From assembly GCA_017480785.1 (NCBI GenBank), contig JAFURZ010000002.1, forward strand, positions 112,738-176,737: a DNA stretch of 64,000 bases, read 5' to 3'. The notes under the pieces were generated by a model that worked only from the letters and a program-made list of their open reading frames with translations, searched no databases and was not told where the DNA came from. A program made the position numbers and the translations under genes. Position 1 is the stretch's first letter. Each line of letters starts with the position of its first letter. Source of the stretch: Bacteroidales bacterium. GTDB lineage: Bacteria > Bacteroidota > Bacteroidia > Bacteroidales > P3. Below are positions 17,450 through 25,228 of the stretch, one piece after another.

Positions 17450-18801
17450 GCGGTAGCCTCCTTTCTGAGGACCTCGAGGGCCTCGCGGATGATGGTCTGT
17501 ATGTCGGTCTTGGAGGGGTCGATGAACTCGCAGAGGGCGAAGTCCTCGGGCTCCACCTCGTAGATGCCCAGCTGCTCCTGCAGTTCGATGTCGCCCACGA
17601 TGCAGGCCTTGATGAGCTGCAGGGGGTAGATGTCCATCGGGAAGACTTTTTCAAAAGAGCCCGTGAAGAGGAAAGGCCTTACGGAACCATGCATATTGGT
17701 GTTGAACTGAGTGGGCAGTGGGTAGTAGGCAGTGGGTAGCAGGCGGGCGAAGCCGCTGAGGAATGTCTTGCTGAAGCTGAACTTCTTCAGGCCGGGCATG
17801 AGCCAACCCATGAACTCGTAGTGGTCGCCCTCCTCGATGAAGGTGAGCTGCTGGTCGTAGAGGCCGAGGAAGCCGTCGGGGGCGACGGTGGTGCCGCTCA
17901 GCACGCTGCCGCTGATCACTCGAGTGGAAAGTGGAAAGTTGAAAGTTGAAAGTGCAGGATACTCCGGGTTCATCAGCTGGACGTCGGCTATCTGCTTGAT
18001 GCTGGCGCCACAAACCACCCTATAGTATTTGGGGGATTTGGCTGCTGGGCCACCGACGGCGATGACACGTTCGGGACGGTACTCGCCGGTGGTCACCCAG
18101 CGGCCGATGTTGGCCACGTCCTGCGCACCCACATGCCAAATGCACTCGCCCTTGTTGATGGGGTCGAGGGTTGCCACGATGGTGCCGATATTGCCGGCAG
18201 GGTGGGGGCCTTCGGCGCGGACGACATGCACAGGGGCGTAGGCCTTCAGGGCCTCGATGCCGGCCTCGAACTCATGCTCGCGGCCGCGCAGGGCGAAGTC
18301 GATGTCCGGCGCCAGGGGGTTGGTGTCGCGCATGCTGACGTAGATGCCCTTGGGCTTGTGGTCGGGGTTGGCGATGGTGCCGAAGGGGCGCTCGCGGAGC
18401 ATCCACCAGACGGGGGAGAGGGCCTCACCCCCGACCCCTCTCCGAATGGAGAGGGGGGAGGAATGCTGGGAGTCTCCACTCCCCTCTCCAATCGGAGAGG
18501 GGCATGGGGTGAGGCTTACTACTACCTCCAGCAGCTTTCTCTTCTCGCCGCGCACAATGGCCTCCACCGTGCCGTCGACTGGCGACGGCACGGTGAGCCT
18601 CGGGTCGTTTTTGTCGGCCACCAGCGGCTGGCCGGCGTGTACGCTGTCACCTTCGGCCACCAGCAGGCGTGGAGTGAAGCCCACCACATCGGGCGGGCGC
18701 ACGGCATAGCGGCCGATGCTTCGGGCGTCGATTATCGTCCTTTCGGCGGTGCCGCCCAAAGGAATGTCGAGCCCTTTCTTTATCTTTATTGTCTCATTCA
18801 T
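17446..18801 (-). CDS. nqrA: Na+-NQR subunit A, with repeat-derived segments
   Basis: A peripheral cytoplasmic NQR subunit linked to quinone binding, 451 residues, beginning MNETIKIKKGLDIPLGGTAE. Conserved stretches include DVVGFTPRLLVAEGDSVHAGQPL, FVSMRDTNPLAPDIDF-like YVSMRDTNPLAPDIDFALRG, HPAGNIGTIVATLDPINKGE, IAVGGPAAK and LFTGSFEKVFPMDIYPLQLI. Three parts are not native: residues about 96-126 come from a REP doublet ([19 protein letters not shown]…), about 283-292 from a GTTGAAA heptamer array (STFNFPLST) and about 352-364 from a GTGGGTA array (LLPTAYYPLPTQ). All are in frame, and the total length stays normal because they appear to replace variable linkers. It overlaps aspA and nqrB by 4 bp each. 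Confidence 0.93.
   Translation of the reverse strand: MNETIKIKKGLDIPLGGTAERTIIDARSIGRYAVRPPDVVGFTPRLLVAEGDSVHAGQPLVADKNDPRLTVPSPVDGTVEAIVRGEKRKLLEVVVSLTPCPSPIGEGSGDSQHSSPLSIRRGVGGEALSPVWWMLRERPFGTIANPDHKPKGIYVSMRDTNPLAPDIDFALRGREHEFEAGIEALKAYAPVHVVRAEGPHPAGNIGTIVATLDPINKGECIWHVGAQDVANIGRWVTTGEYRPERVIAVGGPAAKSPKYYRVVCGASIKQIADVQLMNPEYPALSTFNFPLSTRVISGSVLSGTTVAPDGFLGLYDQQLTFIEEGDHYEFMGWLMPGLKKFSFSKTFLSGFARLLPTAYYPLPTQFNTNMHGSVRPFLFTGSFEKVFPMDIYPLQLIKACIVGDIELQEQLGIYEVEPEDFALCEFIDPSKTDIQTIIREALEVLRKEATA
17711..17738. repeat. Heptamer array (GTGGGTA type) inside nqrA
   Basis: Units GTGGGCA, GTGGGTA, GTAGGCA, GTGGGTA on the plus strand, then a decayed fifth. On the coding strand they give a Leu-Pro-Thr-rich segment. 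The same unit is used in valS and folC. Confidence 0.8.
17924..17951. repeat. Heptamer array (GTGGAAA/GTTGAAA type) inside nqrA
   Basis: Units GTGGAAA twice and GTTGAAA twice. The coding strand reads STFNFPLST within NqrA. Confidence 0.8.
18422..18515. mobile_element. REP doublet inserted in frame in nqrA
   Basis: A 94-bp element bounded by GCCTCACCCCCGACCCC (left) and the inverted GGGGTGAGGC (right). Each end carries an internal hairpin of the CTCTCCnATnGGAGAG type. The same ends bound the 134- and 132-bp elements at 43899-44032 and 46017-46148. It contains no stop in the nqrA frame. Confidence 0.8.
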
Positions 18802-20216
18802 TTCTTCAAGGTAAGGTCTACCGGCTGAAGCATGTTCTCAGGCTTCAGTATCTCGTCCAGCTGCTCCTTGGTGAGCAGTCCGTGTTCCAGCACCAGCTCG
18901 TACACGCCGCGGCCGGTCTCGCTGGCCTCTTTGGCTATCTTCGTGCTCTGCTTGTAGCCGATGATGGGGTTGAGCATGGTGACGATGCCGATGGAGTGCT
19001 CCACGAGCTGGCGGCAGCGCTCCTCGTTGGCGCGGATGCCGTCGATGCAGAGTGTGCGGAGGGTGTCGAGTCCGTTCTCGAGCAGGTGGATACTCTCGAA
19101 GAGGGTGTAGGCGATGACGGGCTCCATGACGTTCAGCTCCAGCTGTCCGTTGTCGGAGGCGAGGCTGATGCACATGTCGTTGCCGATGACCTTGTAGCAC
19201 ACCTGGTTCATCACCTCGGGGATGACGGGGTTCACCTTGCCGGGCATGATGCTGCTGCCGGGCTGCCGTTCGGGCAGGTGTATCTCGTTGAGGCCGCAGC
19301 GGGGGCCGCTGCTGAGGAGGCGCAGGTCGTTGCACATCTTGTTGATTTTGATGGCCAGGCGCTTCATGGCCGAGCTGTAGGCAATCATGCAGGTGGTGGC
19401 GCTGGTGGCCTCGATGAGGTTGTCCGCCAGGGTGATGTTCCAGCCCGTAATCTTGCGCAGGGCCTTGATGCAGGCCTCGCTGTAGCCGGGCTTGGAGCAG
19501 ATGCCGGTGCCGATGGCCGTGGCGCCCATGTTCACCACCAGGAACTCGTCGGCGGTGGTTCGCAGGTTCTTGTATTCCCCGCGCAGCGAGTCGGCGAAGG
19601 CGCCGAAGGTCTGGCCGAGGGTCATGGGCACGGCGTCCTGCAGCTGTGTGCGCCCCATCTTGATGACGTGGGCAAACTCCTTGCGCTTGTAGTCGAGGGC
19701 GGCAATCATCTGCTCCAGGTGGGGCATGAAGCCCAGGTGCTCCAGCGCCAGGGCCATGTGGATGGCGCAGGGATAGGCGTCGTTGGTGCTCTGCGAGGCG
19801 TTCACCACGTCGTTCGGCGAGCAGTATTGGTATTCGCCCTTCTGGTAGCCCATGCGCTCCAACGCCAGGTTGGCAATCACCTCGTTGGCGGCCATGTTGG
19901 TGCTTGTGCCTGCACCGCCCTGAATCATGTCGATGGGGAACTGGTCGTGGTACTTGCCTTCAATCAACTGGTCGCAGGCCCACTGGATGGCCTCGCCCTG
20001 CTCCTTCGTAATCATTTCCACCTCCATGTTGGCAATAGCCGCCGCTTTTTTCGTCAGGGCCATGCCGCGGATGAAGTTGGAGTAGTTCGACAACAGGTGT
20101 CCGCTGATGCGGAAATTCTCGATGGCGCGTGAAGTCTGGACGCCATAGTAGGCTTCTGCCGGCACCTCGCGGCTGCCCAGCAGGTCACTCTCGGTACGAT
20201 ATTTCTTTTTTTCCAT
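18798..20216 (-). CDS. aspA: Aspartate ammonia-lyase (aspartase)
   Basis: Converts L-aspartate to fumarate and ammonia. The 472-residue protein has the fumarase/aspartase signature GSSIMPGKVNPVIPE, the N-terminal TESDLLGSREVPAEAYYGVQT, IQGGAGTSTNMAANEVIANLAL, VNASQSTNDAYP and KMGRTQLQDAVPMTLGQTFGAFA. AspA is preferred to class II fumarase because of the TESDLLGSREVP…YYGVQTSRAIENF start, which is typical of aspartases. Its stop overlaps the nqrA start (ATGA), so fumarate production from aspartate is translationally linked to the sodium-pumping NADH dehydrogenase. Fumarate could then feed the SdhCAB reductase at 43-47 kb. Confidence 0.93.
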   Translation of the reverse strand: MEKKKYRTESDLLGSREVPAEAYYGVQTSRAIENFRISGHLLSNYSNFIRGMALTKKAAAIANMEVEMITKEQGEAIQWACDQLIEGKYHDQFPIDMIQGGAGTSTNMAANEVIANLALERMGYQKGEYQYCSPNDVVNASQSTNDAYPCAIHMALALEHLGFMPHLEQMIAALDYKRKEFAHVIKMGRTQLQDAVPMTLGQTFGAFADSLRGEYKNLRTTADEFLVVNMGATAIGTGICSKPGYSEACIKALRKITGWNITLADNLIEATSATTCMIAYSSAMKRLAIKINKMCNDLRLLSSGPRCGLNEIHLPERQPGSSIMPGKVNPVIPEVMNQVCYKVIGNDMCISLASDNGQLELNVMEPVIAYTLFESIHLLENGLDTLRTLCIDGIRANEERCRQLVEHSIGIVTMLNPIIGYKQSTKIAKEASETGRGVYELVLEHGLLTKEQLDEILKPENMLQPVDLTLKK

Positions 20217-20607
20217 AGATGGATATTTTTTTAGATTTTGTTAATGAATAGTTTATTACAGTCGTTGCCTTTTCAGGCGACCGCAAAGATACGAAAAAAA
20301 AACCGAATGTGAGAAGCCTCGATTTTGTCGAAAAACAGGCCTCGTGAGGGTGCTTTCGGGAGGCCTTGTTTTTCAGCCGATTAGTCGGAATTCTTTAGGA
20401 GTTCTTTACGAATTTGTAAAAGAACAGTAAAAGAACAGTAAAAGAACAGTAAAAGAACAGCGGGGTAAATGGCGGAGAGACAGGGGGATGCGGGGCGGGG
20501 TGTTTTGTGGGTGTCAACAGCCTGTTGTTGATAGATTTTCTATGATATGGATGCAATAATAATGTAGCTGGGACGTTATATGTTTGTTTTATATGAAATG
20601 ATAAAAG
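20217..20607. other. Divergent intergenic region aspA / thioredoxin-fold gene
   Basis: A 391-bp gap between divergent starts. A minus-strand TATCTTTG (complement of 20284-20291) could be the aspA -7 box, but no clear TTTG lies 19-21 bp upstream. An 11-bp array occupies 20390-20460. The remainder, up to the GTG at 20608, is AT-rich with no recognised site. Confidence 0.5.
20390..20460. repeat. 11-bp array around a short centre
   Basis: Left units ATTCTTTAGGA and GTTCTTTACGA (20390-20411), a centre ATTTGT, then four inverted units AAAAGAACAGT x3 plus AAAAGAACAG (20418-20460). The arm copy numbers are unequal (2 versus 4). The array lies in a divergent promoter region, so it is not a simple terminator. 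Confidence 0.88.
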
Positions 20608-22083
20608 GTGAGAATTCGACTGTTGATACTGGTGATGTGGCTGCTTCCGTGTGTGGTGCGGGCGCAGGTGAATGTTGATATTGTGGGCGAGAGCGCCAAT
20701 GCCGCGGGCAAGCGAGTGGTGCTGCTCGGCTACGAGGACATGCTCACGCTGGGCGAGCAGGTGCTCGACACGGCAGTGGTGGACAGTGAGGGTCGGTTCC
20801 ACCTGGGTTGCTATGTGACCTATCCGCGGCTGGTGGTGGTGCAGATAGAGTGCTACAGCCAGTCGTTCTATGTCGAGCCTGGACGGCGCTATGATGTGTG
20901 GCTGCCGGAGTTCAGGTGGGAGCAGAACGAGGAGCGCAATGTGTACCTGGACCCTGTGGCCCTGCCGCTGGAGTTCCTCAACCTGCCGTCCGACGAGCTG
21001 AACCTGCAGATGCTGCGGCTGGAGGAGGTGGTGGACAGTGTGGTGAGCTCTATGCGGGTGCATCTGGACTTCAAGTACCGCCGACAGCGGCGGAGCTTCG
21101 ACACCCTTGTGGCGGCGGTGGAGCGGGAGGTGCCGGACGGGGAGAATGCCTTTATGGCTCGCTACAAGCGGTTCCTGCTGGCGCAGATGCGCTACGATAT
21201 GGGCTTTGCGAGCCGCAAGCAGATGCTGGAGAGGGTGTTGCCGCAGCCGATACTGTACCACGACGAGTGCTATATGCGTGCGTTGTTCGACGTGCTGGGC
21301 GGGATGGTGAGCCAGGGGATGAGGAGGGTGCCGAAGTGGCGCCTGGTGGAGTGGGTGCGCCGAGGGGACCTGGACCGCTACCTGGACTCGCTGGGCACGG
21401 AGCAGCTGCTCTATGACGAGCAGGTGCGCGAGCTGGCGGCGCTGGTGGCGCTGAGGGAGAGCCTTTATGACCCAGACTACAGCTCCGAGGGCGTGACGCG
21501 CATGCTGGTGGCGTTGTCGCGGCGGAGCAAGTGGAGGGAGCACCGGCTGCTGGCGGAGCGGTTGTCTCCCCGCTTCGCAGAAAGCGGTCAATCCAGTCGG
21601 GGTACCGCAAAGGGTTTCTGGCTTTCGCCGCAGGGGGAAGCTACGCTGCCGGATGTGGACGGTAACCGTGTGAGTCTGGACTCGTTGCGTGGCAAGTGGG
21701 TGTATATGAGTTTTGTGCGGGTGGACGACCCGAATTCGCTGCGGGAGCTGGAGACGCTGGCGCACTTCAAGGACAGCGTGTATGCGAAGTATGACGACGT
21801 GGTGTTTGTCACGGTGTCGTGCGACCGTGAGTTCCAGAAGATGTACCACCTGCTGCGCAACAGCCGTCGGGGTGCGCGCTACACGTGGACGTGGCTTCAC
21901 TTCGACGGGAACTACCGGTGGCTGGAGGGGCTGGGAGTGGTGAGCTATCCGAGCTTCATCCTTCTGGACCCGGAGGGGCGGAGACCCTACAGCGTCACGC
22001 CGACGCCGGAGAGCGGCTTCCTGCTGCATGCGCCGTGGGAACGCCGGGAGGTGGAGCACGAGAAGTTGGAGTTTACGGACTAG
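20608..22083 (+). CDS. Periplasmic thioredoxin-fold protein lacking the CxxC
   Basis: A 491-residue protein with a signal peptide (MRIRLLILVMWLLPCVVRAQ) and a DUF4369-like beta-rich N-domain (VNVDIVGESANAAGKRVVLLGYEDM). A long helical middle follows, then a C-terminal AhpC/TSA-TlpA fold: ATLPDVDGNRVSLDSLRGKWVYMSFVRVDDPN…ELETLAHF…VSCDRE…LGVVSYPSFILLDPEGR. Where active family members have W-C-x-x-C, this one reads VRVDDPNS, so disulfide chemistry is unlikely. GTG at 20608 is the only sensible start with the signal peptide. It is followed by a heptamer array and the TPR gene. A paralogue of similar layout with an intact DCHHC motif is at 58621-60012. Confidence 0.8.
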   Translation: MRIRLLILVMWLLPCVVRAQVNVDIVGESANAAGKRVVLLGYEDMLTLGEQVLDTAVVDSEGRFHLGCYVTYPRLVVVQIECYSQSFYVEPGRRYDVWLPEFRWEQNEERNVYLDPVALPLEFLNLPSDELNLQMLRLEEVVDSVVSSMRVHLDFKYRRQRRSFDTLVAAVEREVPDGENAFMARYKRFLLAQMRYDMGFASRKQMLERVLPQPILYHDECYMRALFDVLGGMVSQGMRRVPKWRLVEWVRRGDLDRYLDSLGTEQLLYDEQVRELAALVALRESLYDPDYSSEGVTRMLVALSRRSKWREHRLLAERLSPRFAESGQSSRGTAKGFWLSPQGEATLPDVDGNRVSLDSLRGKWVYMSFVRVDDPNSLRELETLAHFKDSVYAKYDDVVFVTVSCDREFQKMYHLLRNSRRGARYTWTWLHFDGNYRWLEGLGVVSYPSFILLDPEGRRPYSVTPTPESGFLLHAPWERREVEHEKLEFTD

Positions 22084-22085
22084 AT

Positions 22086-22127
22086 GGTTTACGGTTTACA
22101 GTTTAAGGTTTACGGTTTACAGTTTAA
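22086..22127. repeat. Heptamer array (GGTTTAC/AGTTTAA)
   Basis: Six 7-bp units: GGTTTAC, GGTTTAC, AGTTTAA, GGTTTAC, GGTTTAC, AGTTTAA. It fills most of the 70-bp gap between the thioredoxin-fold gene and the TPR gene. The 21-bp super-repeat occurs twice. Confidence 0.85.
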
Positions 22128-22153
22128 TAATTAAGATAAAACAGAGTCAAATA

Positions 22154-25100
22154 ATGAATAAAAGTAAGCACATTTTGATGTTCGTGGCTGCCGTGCTCTT
22201 GGTGGTGCCGGTGCTGGGACAGAGGACGACGGACGGGGAGCGGCTGCACGCCCGCTACCGCCAGGCGACGGACCTGTACGGGAAGCAGAAGTATGCCGCG
22301 GCGCAGCAACTGTTCGACCAGGTGGTGCCGGCGGAGGTGGACTGGCTGACAGCGAGCGACGCGGCCTACTATGCGGCGGTGTGCTCGGAGAAGCTTGACA
22401 ACAACGACGCCTACTACCGCCTGGAGGAGTTCCTGCGGGTGTATCCGCAGAGCTCGCGGTGCAACATGGCGCGCTTCTACCTTGGCAACTTCTACTATGC
22501 GCGAGGGGACTACGAGCGGGCGCTGACGTACTACCGTGAGGTGGACGGGGCTGAGGTGGAGTACGACCACCGGAGCGAGTATAACTTCAAGATGGGCTAC
22601 TGCTATTTCCAGAGGGGCGACACGCAGAGGGCGGCGAAGCTGTTCTCGCAGCAGATAGATGGGCAGTCGAAGTACCGCGCGTCGAGCCTGTACTATTATG
22701 CCCACATCCAGTACATGAACGGGCAGTACGACCTGGCGTTGAAGAATTTCAAGGAGCTGGAGCGTGACCGCAAGTTTGCGAAGATAGCCCCGAGCTATAT
22801 CGCCCGCATCTACTACTACCTGGGGAAGGACGACGAGCTGCTGGCGATGGCGCCGCAGCTGATGGCCGAGCGCGATGCCTTCAAGAAGAACGAGATACAC
22901 CAGATGATAGGCGAGATATACTTCAACCGGGGCGAGTATGCGAAGGCGTTGGAGCAGTACCGCGAGGTGGAGGTGGAGCAGCGCAAGGTGGAGAACTGCA
23001 CCCCGCAGGACAACGACTACCAAGTGGGCTACAGCTACTACATGCTCGGCAAGTACGACGAGGCGGCCATCTACCTGGCCAAGAAGACGAACTGTAGCGA
23101 CAGTGTGGCGCAGAATGCCCTGTATGTGTTGGGCGACACGTATGTGAAGCTTGGGCGTAAGATGGAGGCCCGCAGTATGTTCCTGCAGGCGTCGAAGATG
23201 GACTATGACAAGAAGGTGAAGGAGGATGCGCTGTTCAACTATGCGAAGCTGAGCTGCGAGCTGAACCAGAACGCGATGGGCGAGAGCATCAAGAGTTTCG
23301 AGAGCTACCTGAAGAAATACCCCAAGAGCCGCCACAAGACGGAGGCTGAGGAGATATTGACGGAGCTGTACTGCTCGACGAACAACTACAAGGAGGCCAT
23401 CAGGCTGCTGGAGCAGGTGGAGCAGCGCAACGCTGCCCTGGAGCAGGCCTACCAGCGCGCTCTCCTCAACCGGGGCATCGAACTGAGCAACAGCGGCAAG
23501 GAGAGCGAGGGGGTGGCCTATTACGAGAAGGCGGTCAAGGTGAATGCGGTGCCGCGTATCACGGCCGACGGGCTCTACCTCCTCGGCGAGTGGCAGTACC
23601 GCCACGGGCAGAGCCGCGAGGCGGAGCGCAACATCAACCGATTCCTGCTTTCGTCGTTTGCCGGCACGTCGGCCTATGCCAACGATGCCCGCTACACCTA
23701 CGGTTACCTGCAGATGAAGAAGAAGCAGTATGCCGACGCCGGAGAGACTTTCAAGGAGCTGGCGGAGCGCCTGACCGGGGCGGACAAGAAGACGGTGTCT
23801 ATGCGCAACGACGTGTATAACCGCCTGGGTGACTGCCTGTATGTGCAGAGCCGCTTTGCGGAGTGCATTCCGCAGTATGACAAGGTGATCGAGGCCAACG
23901 GGCGCGACGCCGACTATGCGACCTACCAGAAGGCGCTGGCCTACGGCGCACAGGGCAAGAACAGCGACAAGCTGACCTACCTCAACTACATTTTCGAGCG
24001 CTTCAACAATTCACCCCTGCGCTCGAAGGCGATGCTGGAGATAGCCAATACCTACATGATGTGCGACAACAACGAGATGGCTATGACGTACTACAACAAT
24101 TTCGTCAAGCAGTATCCCCAGAGCGTGTATGTGAAGAGCGCCCTCCTCAACCAGGGCCTTATCTACTACAACACGGACCGTAATGCAGAGGCCTTGCGCA
24201 CATTCGACCGGCTGCTGACGCAGTATCCGGGCACGGACGAGGCGCGCGACGCCCTCAGTACGGTGAAGAATATCTATATTGCCCAGAACCGGGTGGACGA
24301 GTACTTCGCCTATGTGCAGCGCACGACGAAGGTCACGGTCTCGACGGTGGAGCAGGACTCGACGACTTTCCTTGCCGCCGAGGAGCGCTACCAGGAGGGG
24401 GACTACGCGGGGGCCACAACGGCTATGGAGGGTTACCTGAAGCGGTTCCCGAACGGCCTGTTCGCCCTGAAGGCCCACTACCTGCTGGCCGACAGCTACC
24501 TGCGCCAGGAGCAGGCGGAGAAGGCCTTGCCGCATTACGAGGCGGTGGCGGCGATGGGTACAAATCAATACAGCGAGCGCGCCCTCTTGAACGCAGCCAC
24601 CATTGCCTATAACAAGGGCGACTACACCAAGGCCATCTCCCTCTATGAGCGCCTCGCTGCCAACGCCGAGAGCGACAACAGCCTGCTGCAGGGCAAGGTG
24701 GGCGCCCTGCGTAGCGCGGTGGCCCAGGGTGCCCAAGCCGCGACCATCGAACGCCTGGGACGCAACCTGCTGGCAGAGGAGAAGGCCACGGTGGAGCTGA
24801 GGGAGGAGGCCTGCCTTGCTATGGCGCGCAGTTTCTTCGACAACGGCAACCGTGATTCGTCGTATGTCTACTACGGATACATTGCCTCCTCGACCAACGG
24901 CGAGTACAACGGCGAGGCCCGCTGCCGCCAGGCCGAGATACTCATGCTCCGCGAGCAGTACAGCCAGGCTGAGCGTATCATCGAGTCTATCGTTGCCAGC
25001 TCGACGAGTGATTACTGGCTGGCCTATTCCTTCATCCTGTGGGCCGACATCTACTATGTCAGAGGCAACAGTCTGCAAGCCAAACAGACCCTCCAGAGCA

Positions 25101-25228
25101 TCATTGACAATTACGACGGCGAGGACCTGCTGGCCATCGCGCGACAGAAGTATGCCGCCATTGTCGCCGCCGAGAGCACCCCCACGCCGAGTGACAACGA
25201 AGAGGAAGAGATAACCATAGAATTATAA
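22154..25228 (+). CDS. Large periplasmic tetratricopeptide-repeat protein
   Basis: A protein of 1,024 residues starting MNKSKHILMFVAAVLLVVPV, a signal peptide ending near VLGQ. The rest is almost entirely TPR-type helical hairpins, many with clear patterns (YPQSSRCNMARFYLGNFYYARGDYERALTYY, YDLALKNFKELERD, GEYAKALEQYREVE, LYYCS-type linkers, FVKQYPQSVYVKSALLNQGLIYYN). It ends in an acidic tail, EEEEITIEL. The ATG at 22154 is preferred over frame-open upstream positions because it starts the signal peptide. The stop overlaps the next start in TAATG, so it is tightly coupled to an outer-membrane barrel protein. Such TPR/barrel pairs are common in Bacteroidota; the likely role is envelope assembly or scaffolding, which is inference. 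Confidence 0.85.
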   Translation: MNKSKHILMFVAAVLLVVPVLGQRTTDGERLHARYRQATDLYGKQKYAAAQQLFDQVVPAEVDWLTASDAAYYAAVCSEKLDNNDAYYRLEEFLRVYPQSSRCNMARFYLGNFYYARGDYERALTYYREVDGAEVEYDHRSEYNFKMGYCYFQRGDTQRAAKLFSQQIDGQSKYRASSLYYYAHIQYMNGQYDLALKNFKELERDRKFAKIAPSYIARIYYYLGKDDELLAMAPQLMAERDAFKKNEIHQMIGEIYFNRGEYAKALEQYREVEVEQRKVENCTPQDNDYQVGYSYYMLGKYDEAAIYLAKKTNCSDSVAQNALYVLGDTYVKLGRKMEARSMFLQASKMDYDKKVKEDALFNYAKLSCELNQNAMGESIKSFESYLKKYPKSRHKTEAEEILTELYCSTNNYKEAIRLLEQVEQRNAALEQAYQRALLNRGIELSNSGKESEGVAYYEKAVKVNAVPRITADGLYLLGEWQYRHGQSREAERNINRFLLSSFAGTSAYANDARYTYGYLQMKKKQYADAGETFKELAERLTGADKKTVSMRNDVYNRLGDCLYVQSRFAECIPQYDKVIEANGRDADYATYQKALAYGAQGKNSDKLTYLNYIFERFNNSPLRSKAMLEIANTYMMCDNNEMAMTYYNNFVKQYPQSVYVKSALLNQGLIYYNTDRNAEALRTFDRLLTQYPGTDEARDALSTVKNIYIAQNRVDEYFAYVQRTTKVTVSTVEQDSTTFLAAEERYQEGDYAGATTAMEGYLKRFPNGLFALKAHYLLADSYLRQEQAEKALPHYEAVAAMGTNQYSERALLNAATIAYNKGDYTKAISLYERLAANAESDNSLLQGKVGALRSAVAQGAQAATIERLGRNLLAEEKATVELREEACLAMARSFFDNGNRDSSYVYYGYIASSTNGEYNGEARCRQAEILMLREQYSQAERIIESIVASSTSDYWLAYSFILWADIYYVRGNSLQAKQTLQSIIDNYDGEDLLAIARQKYAAIVAAESTPTPSDNEEEEITIEL

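Noticed and set aside
20395-22059. 554-codon minus-strand frame opposite the thioredoxin-fold gene
   Set aside because: His/Gln/Arg-rich antisense product ending in the 11-bp array; the plus-strand gene has a signal peptide and fold motifs.
22086-22127. Heptamer or 11-bp arrays as CRISPR repeats
   Set aside because: No unique spacers, units far too short, no cas genes.
22124-23605. 493-codon minus-strand frame opposite the TPR gene
   Set aside because: Antisense shadow of TPR coding DNA; Leu/Val/Arg-rich without motifs.
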